The notes under the pieces: generated by a model
The model's input: the letters and a program-made list of their open reading frames with translations, nothing else
What the model was told of the DNA's origin: nothing
Database searches by the model: none
Source of the DNA: Paenibacillus aceris
GTDB lineage: Bacteria > Bacillota > Bacilli > Paenibacillales > NBRC-103111
Assembly (NCBI RefSeq): GCF_017874035.1
Contig: NZ_JAGGKV010000020.1
Span: 62,001-126,000 of the forward strand
DNA: 64,000 nucleotides
Direction of reading: 5' to 3'
Position numbers and translations under genes: made by a program
In this document: positions 41,315 through 49,571 of the stretch, piece after piece
Position numbering within the stretch: the stretch's first letter is position 1
Layout of the letters: every line of letters starts with the position of its first letter

Positions 41315-44300
41315 TCACAGTCCACGGCGCTGCCGTTCGAACTTCATTCTTTTCTCGATTTCGCGGAACACCTTGTCCGCGATCTTGGCGACATCCAGCT
41401 GCGGCAGCTGTTTCATCAGTTCTTGCAGCTGCTCGCTGCTCAGCTCCGGCGCCGCTTGCGGGATTGGCGCTGCCGGGGTTTGATCCTGGTCTGCGCTCTC
41501 TTTGGTGCGCAGCCAGTCCATCTCCAGCGGCTTCTCCGCCAAGGCGCTTTGCGGTGCTGGTCCCGCTGGAGCCTGCTTATGCTCCAGCGCCGCTGGCTGC
41601 GAGGCCAGGTGCTCCTGCCTCGCGGTTGCCGATCTGCTGCCTATGCCGGGCAGCAGCAGCGTGATTGGCGCGCCCGCTTGCAGCGCGCTCTGACCCTCTG
41701 CGCCGGCGAAGGATACGCCGGCTGCTGCTAGCTGCCGCTGCACCTGCGTGGGCAGCGGGGTATGGCCTGCAGCAGCCAAGCTGGCGCTGCTGCTCTGGTT
41801 CAGGCTGGCGTTGTGCTGCGCGCCAGCCGTTATGGCGGCGGCTCTGCCTATGGCAGCCGCCTGCGTGATGCTGCCCGTCCCGTGGGCGGGCAGGAGGTGT
41901 ACCGCTGCGGCAGGCGAAGCCGCAGCCCCTCCCGCAGGAGCGGCGAAGCGCGCTCCTGCGCTGCTCGCCAGCAGCGGCATGACACGCGGTGTCATGCTGG
42001 CGGGCTGGCGAGCCACCGGCGCGCGTGTCGTACGCGCGTCCGCTCTTACCGCTGCCTGCGAAGCGGCAGCGGGCTGCTCCGCCTGAGCGCGCGCTTCCTC
42101 CAGCGCGCTCAGGCTAGCCCTGATGGTTCGTTCCGTTGAATCAGACAGGAAGCTTCCAGCTTCCTCCTGATTCCCCGAACCAGTCCTCGCACGCTGCGCG
42201 CGTTCACTTTCAGCGGCAATGGTTTGCCTCTGAACATGCTCCACTTGCGCGCTGCGCCTAGCTTCTACGACTGGCTGTTTCCGCGATTGCATTGCGCTCC
42301 CTGCCTGAATGTGAAGCTTCGCCCGTGCCTCAGCTTCCATTGATCTGTGAATCTCGTTAGGATTAGTTCTGCCTATCCAATTGAGATTTCCTAAAGCTGC
42401 CTGTCCGACGCTATTCCCAACATACTCATTTCGTGGAAAATTAGCTGAACTAGCTGATCTTCTAAACATTGGAACAGTAGATGAAGCCTGGCTAATTATT
42501 CCTCTAGCAACTTCAAAAGACGCACGCTGAGAAGTCCCGGGAGTATCACTTGCATTCACCGCAGATCCTGCATCAACCTTAACGGACGCGGCACGGCCTT
42601 CGTTTCCTGACACCGATACTTTGTCCGTCGATGCCTCCCTTTGTCTTGCTCGCCAAATGGCTCGAACGGCAGACCCTTGGTACGGTTCTCGTGATATCGA
42701 GTCAGCCTGCTGACTCCTAAGCAGTGCTATCTCCGCCGCTGCCGGGGCAAGACTCGGCCTCAAGCTTTTCAAGCTGTTCTTCGTTATTTTCGCTGCGATC
42801 TCTGCGGCAAAATCACCTGAAGACAAGCTGCTGCGAGTCTGATTCCTCGCTTCTTTTTTAACATCTTCTGCCAGCTGATCGCTCTTAGAATGATCATCCG
42901 ATGTGATTAGTTTGCCTGATACAGTCTGTGCTGTTTGTACTGCTTGTGATGTTTCTGCTCTTTGCTCTGTTTGTGATGCTTGCCCTGTTTCTGCCCCTTG
43001 CTCTGCTTGCGATGCTTGCCCTGTTTCTGCTCTTTGCTCTGTTTGCGATGCTTGTGCTGTTTCTGCTCTTTGCTCTATCTCTGCTGTTTGCACAGTTTGA
43101 GCAATTTTTCCGGTTCGATCCGTTGGTTCGTTTTTCCCCCATCCCTGAGGTCCTGCCAGACTGCGAAAAACCCTTTCAACTCTCTGACCTGAAGCACTTG
43201 AATTGCTTAACGAACTAGCTCGTATGCCTTTAGCTGGATGTCCCGGGAGTCCATTCTCTAATCCGTTCTCCATGCGCCTGTTCAAGCTGCCTTCGGTATT
43301 CATACCTGCCGTCTGGATAAACGCAGTGCCTATTTTCGTGATACTGGATTCCACGATTTTTGCAGATATCTCAGAAGCTAGGTCATGAGAAGGGAGCGCG
43401 CCTCGCACTGCTGCGGCATCCTGATCTTCCCTTTGGCCCCTACTCTGCCGCTCGCTAACAGCGTCTCCTCTTCCGTTGTCCAACGGAGTTCGGAATATCC
43501 GCTCAGCCTCGTGAAGCCGTGTGCTTGCTTTAACACTAGCACGGTAACCTTCAATCGGACTTGCTGCTAATTTAATGATATTGTTTCCAGCCATTTTTGC
43601 AGATATCTCAGAAGTTATGTTCTTGGGATATCGTACACCTGGAACCGAGGATGCTATCTTCCCCGCTTCCGGTTGATTTCCCCACATTTGCTTCAGAACA
43701 CCTTCCAATTGCCTGCCATTTGTGCTCGTTTGACTTGAAGTTTTCATCCTCTGAATCGAGTTATTCATTGGATGAAAATTAATGCTTGGTGTGCTATTTA
43801 CGTCGTTAATTGTGTCCGTTTGCTTTCGCTGACTGCTCTCCACCCGTATCATGCGCGGTGTATGAGTCGTCAGATTGGTATATGTACTTCCAACAAATAA
43901 ATCATTAGAAGATTGCTGTCTTTGTTTTTGAAGCAGCTGCTTTAACGTATGCTCATTACTTTGAATTTTCACAGCAGCTTCTATACCACTCTCAATGGCA
44001 CTGAGCTTTCTATGAGTAAGCTTGGAAGGACTGAACGCGGTCTCTTTCCCTGAAAAAGTTGTGATCCCTTGTCCACTCACTGGCTTAACAGCATGCTGCG
44101 CAAGGCGCTCCATTACGAAGCTCTGGTCACCGTTTCCCTTTGCCCGTATGCGCTGTTGAGCATCTGCTGCACCATCAATGAGCGTCTTCTCATCGGAGAC
44201 TGCTCCTAAACTTCCAGACTGTCCATTACTCCGCAGTACTTGATTTGGAGCATGAATTCCCCACGAAACTTCACGTTGATTACGAACCTGCACAGCTGTT

Positions 44301-46105
44301 GAGTGCAACTCTTGATCTCGAACACTAGCCTTCTCTTGTGATATCTGCTTCTCTTGCGCTCTCTCTTGCACTCTTTCTACTTCTCGCGCTCTTTGTTGTT
44401 CCTGCACGATGCCTTGCTCGCGATCACTCGCTGTTTCTTGTCTGTGATTTTCTGCTTGATCCTGCGCTTGGACGTGAAGCTGTGCATTCGCTTGATCTAG
44501 CCTATGTGCTTCTTCCGCCTGGTTCTCCACTCGCTCTTGCAAGCTCAGTATTTGCTTGTGTAACTGTGTGGCATGTTGATCTTGCACATACTCCTGCACA
44601 CGTACTCGTTCTTGTTCGTCTGCTCGTGCTTGATCTTGCCCTTGTGGCTTCCTCCAAATACGAGGCGAGTTCGAGTTGGGAGCGCCTCCCCATGCTTCAT
44701 TGCGTGCATTCAGACTAGTCGCAGCATGCATAGCAAAAGGCAATGTTGACGTTATTCGAGATGCATTGATGGCTAATGGGAGCTGACTAGCTGCTAGGAA
44801 CCCTTTGGATGCAGAAGTCTTAGGTTGCCGTTCTCCCCCCCTCACATCGTTAGCATGATGTGGCGGCATCGGATCGATGGAAGCCCCTGCTTCCTGAGAT
44901 GCATTCCTTACTAAAAGACTTTTGATAAAATGCACAGAAGCCGGCGCATTCCCTGCCGTAAAAGGTCCTGTGCCAAGCTTTGGCAGCGATTTGGGCGATG
45001 AAGCCGGCGAGCTCATGGTCGCCACATCTTCCTCAAACAAAGGTTGATGCTGCGCCTTACTAACCAAATGCGGCCGAGCCACGTCATTCAAATAAAGTTT
45101 GGCAATCTGTAAGACCGATGGCTGCGCTGAATCTGTAGCTCCCACAGAAGTGGAATCCGTGCCGCGTTCCAACATGCTTACAGCAGGCTTGCCTTCTTGG
45201 AACCTTTCAAGCAGCTGCGAAGTCCTTTGAACAGCCTCCACGTGGTTAGCTACATTTGCATGGCTAATCTTAGATGATCTCTCCCAGCCTGCTTGGGCTG
45301 TAGAGGGACGTCCCTTTTCACGAATGACGCTTTTATGAATAAGTTGAATGCTTTTAAGCTGAATATTCACATTTTGAGTTGTATGTTGATGTCTGCTCAC
45401 CGCTTGCGACTGCTGCTCTGACCTATTGCGCCGGCTGCTGCCAACCATCCCAATGGACGCTGCAATTTGCCCGATCGAGCGGTTGATTAACGGTAAGCTT
45501 CCTTTATTAACGTAATTAACTAATGCTGGCTTGACCCTTTTCTCACTGGGAGATTGAGGGATCATGTCTGGATGATTTATATGGTTAACAGATGCCTCAG
45601 CTTCAAGCTGCTTCTTGCTTTTGCGCCCTCTTTTCTTGACCGGCTTCTCAGCTGGTCCTTGCGCTTGCAGAAGAGTTGGAGCTGCATCCGATGGACTTGG
45701 CGATATATGCGACAACGCCGGAATTTTGTACCCGGCATTCGTCATTAGCTGCTCGATCTGACGAATGGTTTGTTTCTTCGTGATGAGCGGTGCGGACTCG
45801 GGATGCTGCAAGCTTTTCAAAAGCAGTTCCAGCTGAATTATCCATGCTCGATCATTCGTGTCTGTTAATGCCGCTAATTGTTTACGGCTGCTCATACCGT
45901 TTTGCTTAAAAATAAGGGCTAACAACCCTAAATAGTTGTTTCGCCAAAAACCGTATTTGCCCGCAATACCTGTTGCAAATAGATTCGCTTCCCTTGCTGC
46001 ACGTCCTGCTGAACTGCCAGTCGTCACAGGAGTCTGCAGTACAGCCTTCTTGACTTTCTTTCTTCTCCCCCGGGGTTTATGCGATTGTCGAGATTTCATA
46101 AACAA
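41315..46105 (-). CDS. 1596-residue repeat-rich eCIS protein, tape-measure candidate
   Basis: No family recognised. Regions seen: a basic start (KPRGRRKKVKK), a small helical segment to about residue 125, long polar disorder, a Gln/Glu/Arg-rich coiled-coil stretch at about 485-605, three copies of a D.xSEISAKIxxxxI.K motif at about 829, 907 and 1095, four tandem copies of QTEQRAETGQAS at about 1005-1050, an Ala/Pro-rich section at about 1330-1500, and a helical C-terminus with QLDVAKIADKVFREIEKRMKF. It lies between the second tube gene and the LysM gene, the tape-measure position in PBSX-type tails, and no other gene here could be one. Cargo, plug or effector roles are also possible. The TTG at 46105 has GGGAG five bases upstream; ATG at 46099 is an alternative. 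Confidence 0.7.
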   Translation of the reverse strand: MFMKSRQSHKPRGRRKKVKKAVLQTPVTTGSSAGRAAREANLFATGIAGKYGFWRNNYLGLLALIFKQNGMSSRKQLAALTDTNDRAWIIQLELLLKSLQHPESAPLITKKQTIRQIEQLMTNAGYKIPALSHISPSPSDAAPTLLQAQGPAEKPVKKRGRKSKKQLEAEASVNHINHPDMIPQSPSEKRVKPALVNYVNKGSLPLINRSIGQIAASIGMVGSSRRNRSEQQSQAVSRHQHTTQNVNIQLKSIQLIHKSVIREKGRPSTAQAGWERSSKISHANVANHVEAVQRTSQLLERFQEGKPAVSMLERGTDSTSVGATDSAQPSVLQIAKLYLNDVARPHLVSKAQHQPLFEEDVATMSSPASSPKSLPKLGTGPFTAGNAPASVHFIKSLLVRNASQEAGASIDPMPPHHANDVRGGERQPKTSASKGFLAASQLPLAINASRITSTLPFAMHAATSLNARNEAWGGAPNSNSPRIWRKPQGQDQARADEQERVRVQEYVQDQHATQLHKQILSLQERVENQAEEAHRLDQANAQLHVQAQDQAENHRQETASDREQGIVQEQQRAREVERVQERAQEKQISQEKASVRDQELHSTAVQVRNQREVSWGIHAPNQVLRSNGQSGSLGAVSDEKTLIDGAADAQQRIRAKGNGDQSFVMERLAQHAVKPVSGQGITTFSGKETAFSPSKLTHRKLSAIESGIEAAVKIQSNEHTLKQLLQKQRQQSSNDLFVGSTYTNLTTHTPRMIRVESSQRKQTDTINDVNSTPSINFHPMNNSIQRMKTSSQTSTNGRQLEGVLKQMWGNQPEAGKIASSVPGVRYPKNITSEISAKMAGNNIIKLAASPIEGYRASVKASTRLHEAERIFRTPLDNGRGDAVSERQSRGQREDQDAAAVRGALPSHDLASEISAKIVESSITKIGTAFIQTAGMNTEGSLNRRMENGLENGLPGHPAKGIRASSLSNSSASGQRVERVFRSLAGPQGWGKNEPTDRTGKIAQTVQTAEIEQRAETAQASQTEQRAETGQASQAEQGAETGQASQTEQRAETSQAVQTAQTVSGKLITSDDHSKSDQLAEDVKKEARNQTRSSLSSGDFAAEIAAKITKNSLKSLRPSLAPAAAEIALLRSQQADSISREPYQGSAVRAIWRARQREASTDKVSVSGNEGRAASVKVDAGSAVNASDTPGTSQRASFEVARGIISQASSTVPMFRRSASSANFPRNEYVGNSVGQAALGNLNWIGRTNPNEIHRSMEAEARAKLHIQAGSAMQSRKQPVVEARRSAQVEHVQRQTIAAESERAQRARTGSGNQEEAGSFLSDSTERTIRASLSALEEARAQAEQPAAASQAAVRADARTTRAPVARQPASMTPRVMPLLASSAGARFAAPAGGAAASPAAAVHLLPAHGTGSITQAAAIGRAAAITAGAQHNASLNQSSSASLAAAGHTPLPTQVQRQLAAAGVSFAGAEGQSALQAGAPITLLLPGIGSRSATARQEHLASQPAALEHKQAPAGPAPQSALAEKPLEMDWLRTKESADQDQTPAAPIPQAAPELSSEQLQELMKQLPQLDVAKIADKVFREIEKRMKFERQRRGL
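42950..43093. repeat. 36-bp tandem repeat within the 1596-residue protein gene
   Basis: About four in-frame units of 36 bp, each encoding a variant of QTEQRAETGQAS, make a minisatellite. Unit-to-unit identity is high at the DNA level, indicating recent expansion or homogenisation. Copy number probably varies between strains. Confidence 0.75.
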
Positions 46106-46128
46106 TCCATCTCCCTAAGTGTTTTCGT

Positions 46129-46572
46129 CTACTTTTTGAAAATCGTCTTTAAGCCTTCATGCACCAGTTCGACAGACTCAATCGCTACATTTCCGCTGGT
46201 TGCATTCAAATCCGGCCCGCTCCATTTCACAGGAAACGCACTAAAAAAATTCCAACGGCACATCTCCGTCCCTGCCTGGTTATGCAGGATGATCGAACCG
46301 TTTTTCCGTTTGATTTTACCTTGGGTGACACCATCGTACCATTCCCACAGCTCACTGGAAGTGGTGATGCCTCTTTTGAGCACAATGTTCGGATACTTCG
46401 TATGCTCGATCATGTAGTGGGGGTGCGAGTTCACGCCGCCTTCCCATAACGGCTTCACTTCCGTCTCCGACTTCATGCCGGTCACCTCGGAAAAACCGCC
46501 GACGATGAGTCCGTCAAGCTCTACCACGAATCGAAATGCGCCGCCAACATTATGCGGTTTGGTTATTGTCAT
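46129..46572 (-). CDS. Second tube protein (tube initiator, Afp5-like, T4 gp19 family)
   Basis: 147 residues. The fold signature FRFVVELDGLIVGGFSEVTGMKSETEV, then NIVLKRGITTSSELWEWYDGVTQGKIKRKNGSIIL and IESVELVHEGLKTIF match the gp19-like tube family and parallel the main tube protein encoded at 47.2-47.7 kb. eCIS loci commonly carry two tube proteins; the one nearer the LysM/hub genes forms the first ring on the baseplate. Its ATG lies 7 bp after the DUF6760 stop. Confidence 0.92.
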   Translation of the reverse strand: MTITKPHNVGGAFRFVVELDGLIVGGFSEVTGMKSETEVKPLWEGGVNSHPHYMIEHTKYPNIVLKRGITTSSELWEWYDGVTQGKIKRKNGSIILHNQAGTEMCRWNFFSAFPVKWSGPDLNATSGNVAIESVELVHEGLKTIFKK

Positions 46573-46579
46573 TCGTTAC

Positions 46580-46783
46580 TCACCTCTTACCGAACACATC
46601 AAACGGATTGTCTGGCTGCTTTTTACCATCGTCGTTCAGATTGCGGTTGATGCGGGATATTTCCTCGCACCACGTTCGGCGTTCCTTGTGTTCCATTGAC
46701 ATGATTTCATCATGCGTCCAATGAAAGTAGTAAGCAATAAAGCCCGCTTCCTCATAGATCTTGTCAATGGGATACCCGGTTAT
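46580..46783 (-). CDS. DUF6760-like small eCIS protein with no normal start codon
   Basis: 67 codons reading ITGYPIDKIYEEAGFIAYYF then HWTHDEIMSMEHKERRTWCEEISRINRNL, which resembles the small DUF6760 protein of eCIS loci; the YP.DK.YEE start is the conserved part. The frame has no ATG, GTG or TTG before residue 28, where an internal ATG would discard that conserved half. The only upstream candidates are ATA at 46783 and ATT codons. The frame is open back into the preceding gene, in its -1 frame, across a GGGGG run four bases before that gene's stop. Translation is therefore either from ATA or by -1 frameshifting as a fusion. Confidence 0.7.
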   Translation of the reverse strand: MTGYPIDKIYEEAGFIAYYFHWTHDEIMSMEHKERRTWCEEISRINRNLNDDGKKQPDNPFDVFGKR

Positions 46784-47157
46784 GCCCCCGCCATCTCGTC
46801 CAAAAAAGACACGTCCACATCGAATTCATGCTCACATTTCGGACAGCTTGTGTGCACTCTCGGCACTTCCATTTCATTAATTTGGCGATAGAAGTTTTGC
46901 AGAAAAGCGAGGTCGGCTGTAAAAAATTTCTCAACCACCCTGGTATCAATGGCACGCAAATCACCAAGGTTTGTAATGACACGCGTTAATAAAATAATGG
47001 TCAGGTAGCCCGGGTTTTGCTGAACGCGTTGATCACGCATAGGCAGGATTTCATCCGCAGCCGTCGCTAACCGCATAACGCCTCTTTTGTGCAGGTTACC
47101 GTTCTCATCGACATATCCTCTAGGCAGCTCGAATTCGTATTCTGTTTTAAAAGCCAT
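46780..47157 (-). CDS. Small eCIS protein with CxxC motif, tail-chaperone-like
   Basis: 125 residues: EYEFELPRGYVDENGNLHKRGVMRLATAADEI at the start, a helical middle, and HTSCPKCEHEFDVDVSFLDEMAGA at the end, where the paired Cys (and a His) may hold zinc. It follows the main tube gene, the place where phages encode the tail assembly chaperone that coats the tape measure. The frame ends GCG GGG GCA TAA; slipping back one base on GGG leads into the DUF6760 frame. I infer a chaperone or adaptor role from position only. The TAA overlaps the putative ATA start of the next frame. Confidence 0.75.
   Translation of the reverse strand: MAFKTEYEFELPRGYVDENGNLHKRGVMRLATAADEILPMRDQRVQQNPGYLTIILLTRVITNLGDLRAIDTRVVEKFFTADLAFLQNFYRQINEMEVPRVHTSCPKCEHEFDVDVSFLDEMAGA
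46785..46789 (-). other. Candidate -1 ribosomal frameshift site (GGGGG)
   Basis: On the minus strand five G occupy 46789-46785 as the end of GCG, the codon GGG and the first base of GCA. A glycine tRNA on GGG can re-pair with the overlapping GGG one base upstream, entering the DUF6760 frame (GGC ATA ACC) and bypassing the TAA two codons on. It is a one-tRNA slip site, not a full X XXY YYZ heptamer, so efficiency is uncertain. Confidence 0.45.
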
Positions 47158-47242
47158 GATGGTTTCCTCCTTAAGCTTTAAGCTGAAAAAAAGAAGAGAT
47201 AGGAACCGGAGACTGGTGCTCCGGCGCCTACTCTAACGATCG

Positions 47243-47677
47243 TTACTTCGTACGTGTCATACCCTCGTGAGCAAGCTCTAGGCTTTCAATGGCAACTTCA
47301 TTGCCTGTACCTTTAAAGCTTGGAGCCGAGTACTTAGACGGCCATGCTTCAATAACCTGCCAAGTTGCTACGTCGCCGCCTTCTTCGTTGATCGCGATGA
47401 TCGTAACTGTTTTGCGGGAAATTTTGCCTTGAATGGACTCGGACATCCAGTTGTACATATCCATGGAGTCCGTAACCCCCCACTTCAGTGAGATGTTGCC
47501 GTATTTCGCAAGTCCCGGAAGCTTCCGGGGTGTAATGGTTTCATTGCCTTCACGGTATTCAATTACCGAAAGGGAAGCGTCAAATCCGGAGATTTCACTG
47601 AATCCAGCTTGCTGAATACCTTCTACTTCAATTCTAAATCTAAAATTGCGGTATGGATCCCTACGTTCGCCAGCCAT
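47243..47677 (-). CDS. Main inner-tube protein (Afp1-like, T4 gp19 family)
   Basis: 144 residues: RDPYRNFRFRIEVEGIQQAGFSEISGFDASLSVIEYREG, then ISLKWGVTDSMDMYNWMSESIQGKISRKTVTIIAI and NEVAIESLELAHEGMTRTK. This is the hexamer-forming tube subunit of contractile injection systems. Its gene follows the sheath gene after 42 bp, the standard pairing. The 85-bp gap after it has no obvious terminator. Confidence 0.94.
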   Translation of the reverse strand: MAGERRDPYRNFRFRIEVEGIQQAGFSEISGFDASLSVIEYREGNETITPRKLPGLAKYGNISLKWGVTDSMDMYNWMSESIQGKISRKTVTIIAINEEGGDVATWQVIEAWPSKYSAPSFKGTGNEVAIESLELAHEGMTRTK

Positions 47678-47719
47678 GTTATACCCCTTTCCTAATCTAA
47701 GAAATATCTAACGATTCAA

Positions 47720-49453
47720 CTATTCTTCTCTTGTTTTCTGAGTAATGCGGAAGATGACGAACTCGGCAGGTTTCACCGGCGCTACCCCGATCACACAAAT
47801 GAGTCGGCCATTATCAATGTCGTCCTGCGTCATTGTGCTGCGGCCAATGTTAATGTAGAACGCCTCTGACGGACTTCCGCCCATTAAGGCGCCGTCTCTC
47901 CAAACGCGCGTTAAGAACGCATCAATGGTACGTTGTACACGGGCCCAAAGCTGCTCGTCATTCGGTTCGAAAACGACCCAGTTCGTGCCATTCTTGATGG
48001 ACTCTTCAATAAAGATGAACAAACGTCTTACGTTGACATATTTCCATAAACCGTTAGAGGACGTTGTGCGGGCACCCCAAACGCGAATGCCTTGTCCGGC
48101 AAAAGCGCGAATCAAGTTAACGCCTTGCGGGTTCAGAATATCTTGCTCGCCTTTGTTGTACTGGCAGTCAAGACCAACAGCACCGCGAACGACTTCGTTT
48201 GCAGGCGCTTTTTGAACGCCACGCGTTTGGTCGGAACGGGAGTAAATACCAATGACAGAGCCTGATGGCGGTATGTAAATATTTCTTTTGTCAAATGGAT
48301 CGAACACTTGAAGCCACGGATTGTACATCGCTGCGTATGAGCTGTCAAAAATGTTGCGGTGCGTCATTACATCAGCGACTTTTGTTTTTTCACGCGGAAT
48401 ATCCAGAACAGCGAAACGGCTGCCTAAGTTTTCACAGTGAGCAACCAGAGAAAGTTGAACGGTAGGCTCCGTTACGCCTGGAATCGCCATGATGCTGACA
48501 ACATCGTTGTCGATGAAAGACTGAATACCTGTACGTTTACCAGGTCCACGGTCTACACCCATGAAGATATCAGGCGTCACTTGCGCGATGGAACCGTTGC
48601 TTCCGCCCGACAAGGCGATCTGGAACTTCCCAACTGTTTCGACATCGCCGGAAAGCACTTCGAAAGGAGCTACAGGACCGAGATCTTTGCCTTCTGTCAA
48701 ATCCTTCACCGTAATAATGTTTGAACGGGAAACGATTTTCTCAATGTGATTAGCTGCCGAAATGTTCAAGGATACTTTCTCATATGTCTCAGCTTCGTCA
48801 CCGTAGAATACATGCAACGTGAACTCGCAAGTTGTCAGTACTTTGGCTGGAAGCAAACCAGCGTCTACGACATCGCCATCCAGTTCTGCGGAAAGTTCAA
48901 TGATGTTATCTTGGGATGCGATGACTTTGTTGTATTGCTTTTTGCCTGCTGCCTCAAAAGCTACGACGTCACCTACGTTAAAGCCTGCGTTATTTTTGAC
49001 ACGGTATTGCGTTTCGTTGAGAACTTCGTAGATTTGTGTTTTGGCTTTGCTTGATGGAACGACTACGATGCGAACTTGGTTGCCCCATGTTCCAGGGTTT
49101 TTGGAAGCAATTTGGAGAACGGCGGATTCTTTGTTGCTCTCCGCTTTGTTCGTTGCTACTTTCGCGTCAGTTGGCGCTACACGCATAACGTAACAGCGGG
49201 ATCCTCCGTTTAAGTAGAAATGCTCAACAGCATAAGAAAGGAAGCGATACTCGCCGAATTCGTTCTCGGACAAGTAGCTGCCGAACAAACGATGAAAATC
49301 AGCTACGCTCGTAACCAGTTGAGGGACACCTTCAATTTCCCCTCTTTGCGCAAGCCCTATAAACCCGGCCGTACTTGTGCTTGCACCTTCAAGCGGTTGT
49401 GCCCCGCTGTCAAACTCTTCCACATAGACTCCAGGTGATAAATAGTCAGCCAT
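47720..49453 (-). CDS. Contractile tail sheath protein
   Basis: 577 residues. N-terminus MADYLSPGVYVEEFDSGAQPLEGASTSTAGFIG is classical for phage and eCIS sheaths; the C-terminal domain contains RGAVGLDCQYNKGEQDILNPQGVNLIRAF, GIRVWGARTTSSNGLWKYVNVRRLFIFIEESI and INIGRSTMTQDDIDNGRLICVIGVAPVKPAEFVIFRI. It polymerises around the tube and contracts to drive it. There is a single sheath gene, unlike AFP with three. GGGGAAC precedes the ATG; a 118-bp leader with an ATGGAC/GTCCAT palindrome separates it from the upstream gene. Confidence 0.96.
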   Translation of the reverse strand: MADYLSPGVYVEEFDSGAQPLEGASTSTAGFIGLAQRGEIEGVPQLVTSVADFHRLFGSYLSENEFGEYRFLSYAVEHFYLNGGSRCYVMRVAPTDAKVATNKAESNKESAVLQIASKNPGTWGNQVRIVVVPSSKAKTQIYEVLNETQYRVKNNAGFNVGDVVAFEAAGKKQYNKVIASQDNIIELSAELDGDVVDAGLLPAKVLTTCEFTLHVFYGDEAETYEKVSLNISAANHIEKIVSRSNIITVKDLTEGKDLGPVAPFEVLSGDVETVGKFQIALSGGSNGSIAQVTPDIFMGVDRGPGKRTGIQSFIDNDVVSIMAIPGVTEPTVQLSLVAHCENLGSRFAVLDIPREKTKVADVMTHRNIFDSSYAAMYNPWLQVFDPFDKRNIYIPPSGSVIGIYSRSDQTRGVQKAPANEVVRGAVGLDCQYNKGEQDILNPQGVNLIRAFAGQGIRVWGARTTSSNGLWKYVNVRRLFIFIEESIKNGTNWVVFEPNDEQLWARVQRTIDAFLTRVWRDGALMGGSPSEAFYINIGRSTMTQDDIDNGRLICVIGVAPVKPAEFVIFRITQKTREE

Positions 49454-49571
49454 TGTTCCCCAGTTCCGTCAGGTGGCACCTCTTGCACGGCCACAGACGT
49501 GAAACCAGTTCTCTCCTTTCTGCTTGTCATTTTTGTATAGAAGATGGACGTGTCCATTCTACTAATTAGGG

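Noticed and set aside
42950-43093. 36-bp repeats that could be taken for a CRISPR array
   Set aside because: Units are contiguous without spacers, in frame, and code for a 12-residue protein repeat inside a long gene; no cas genes.
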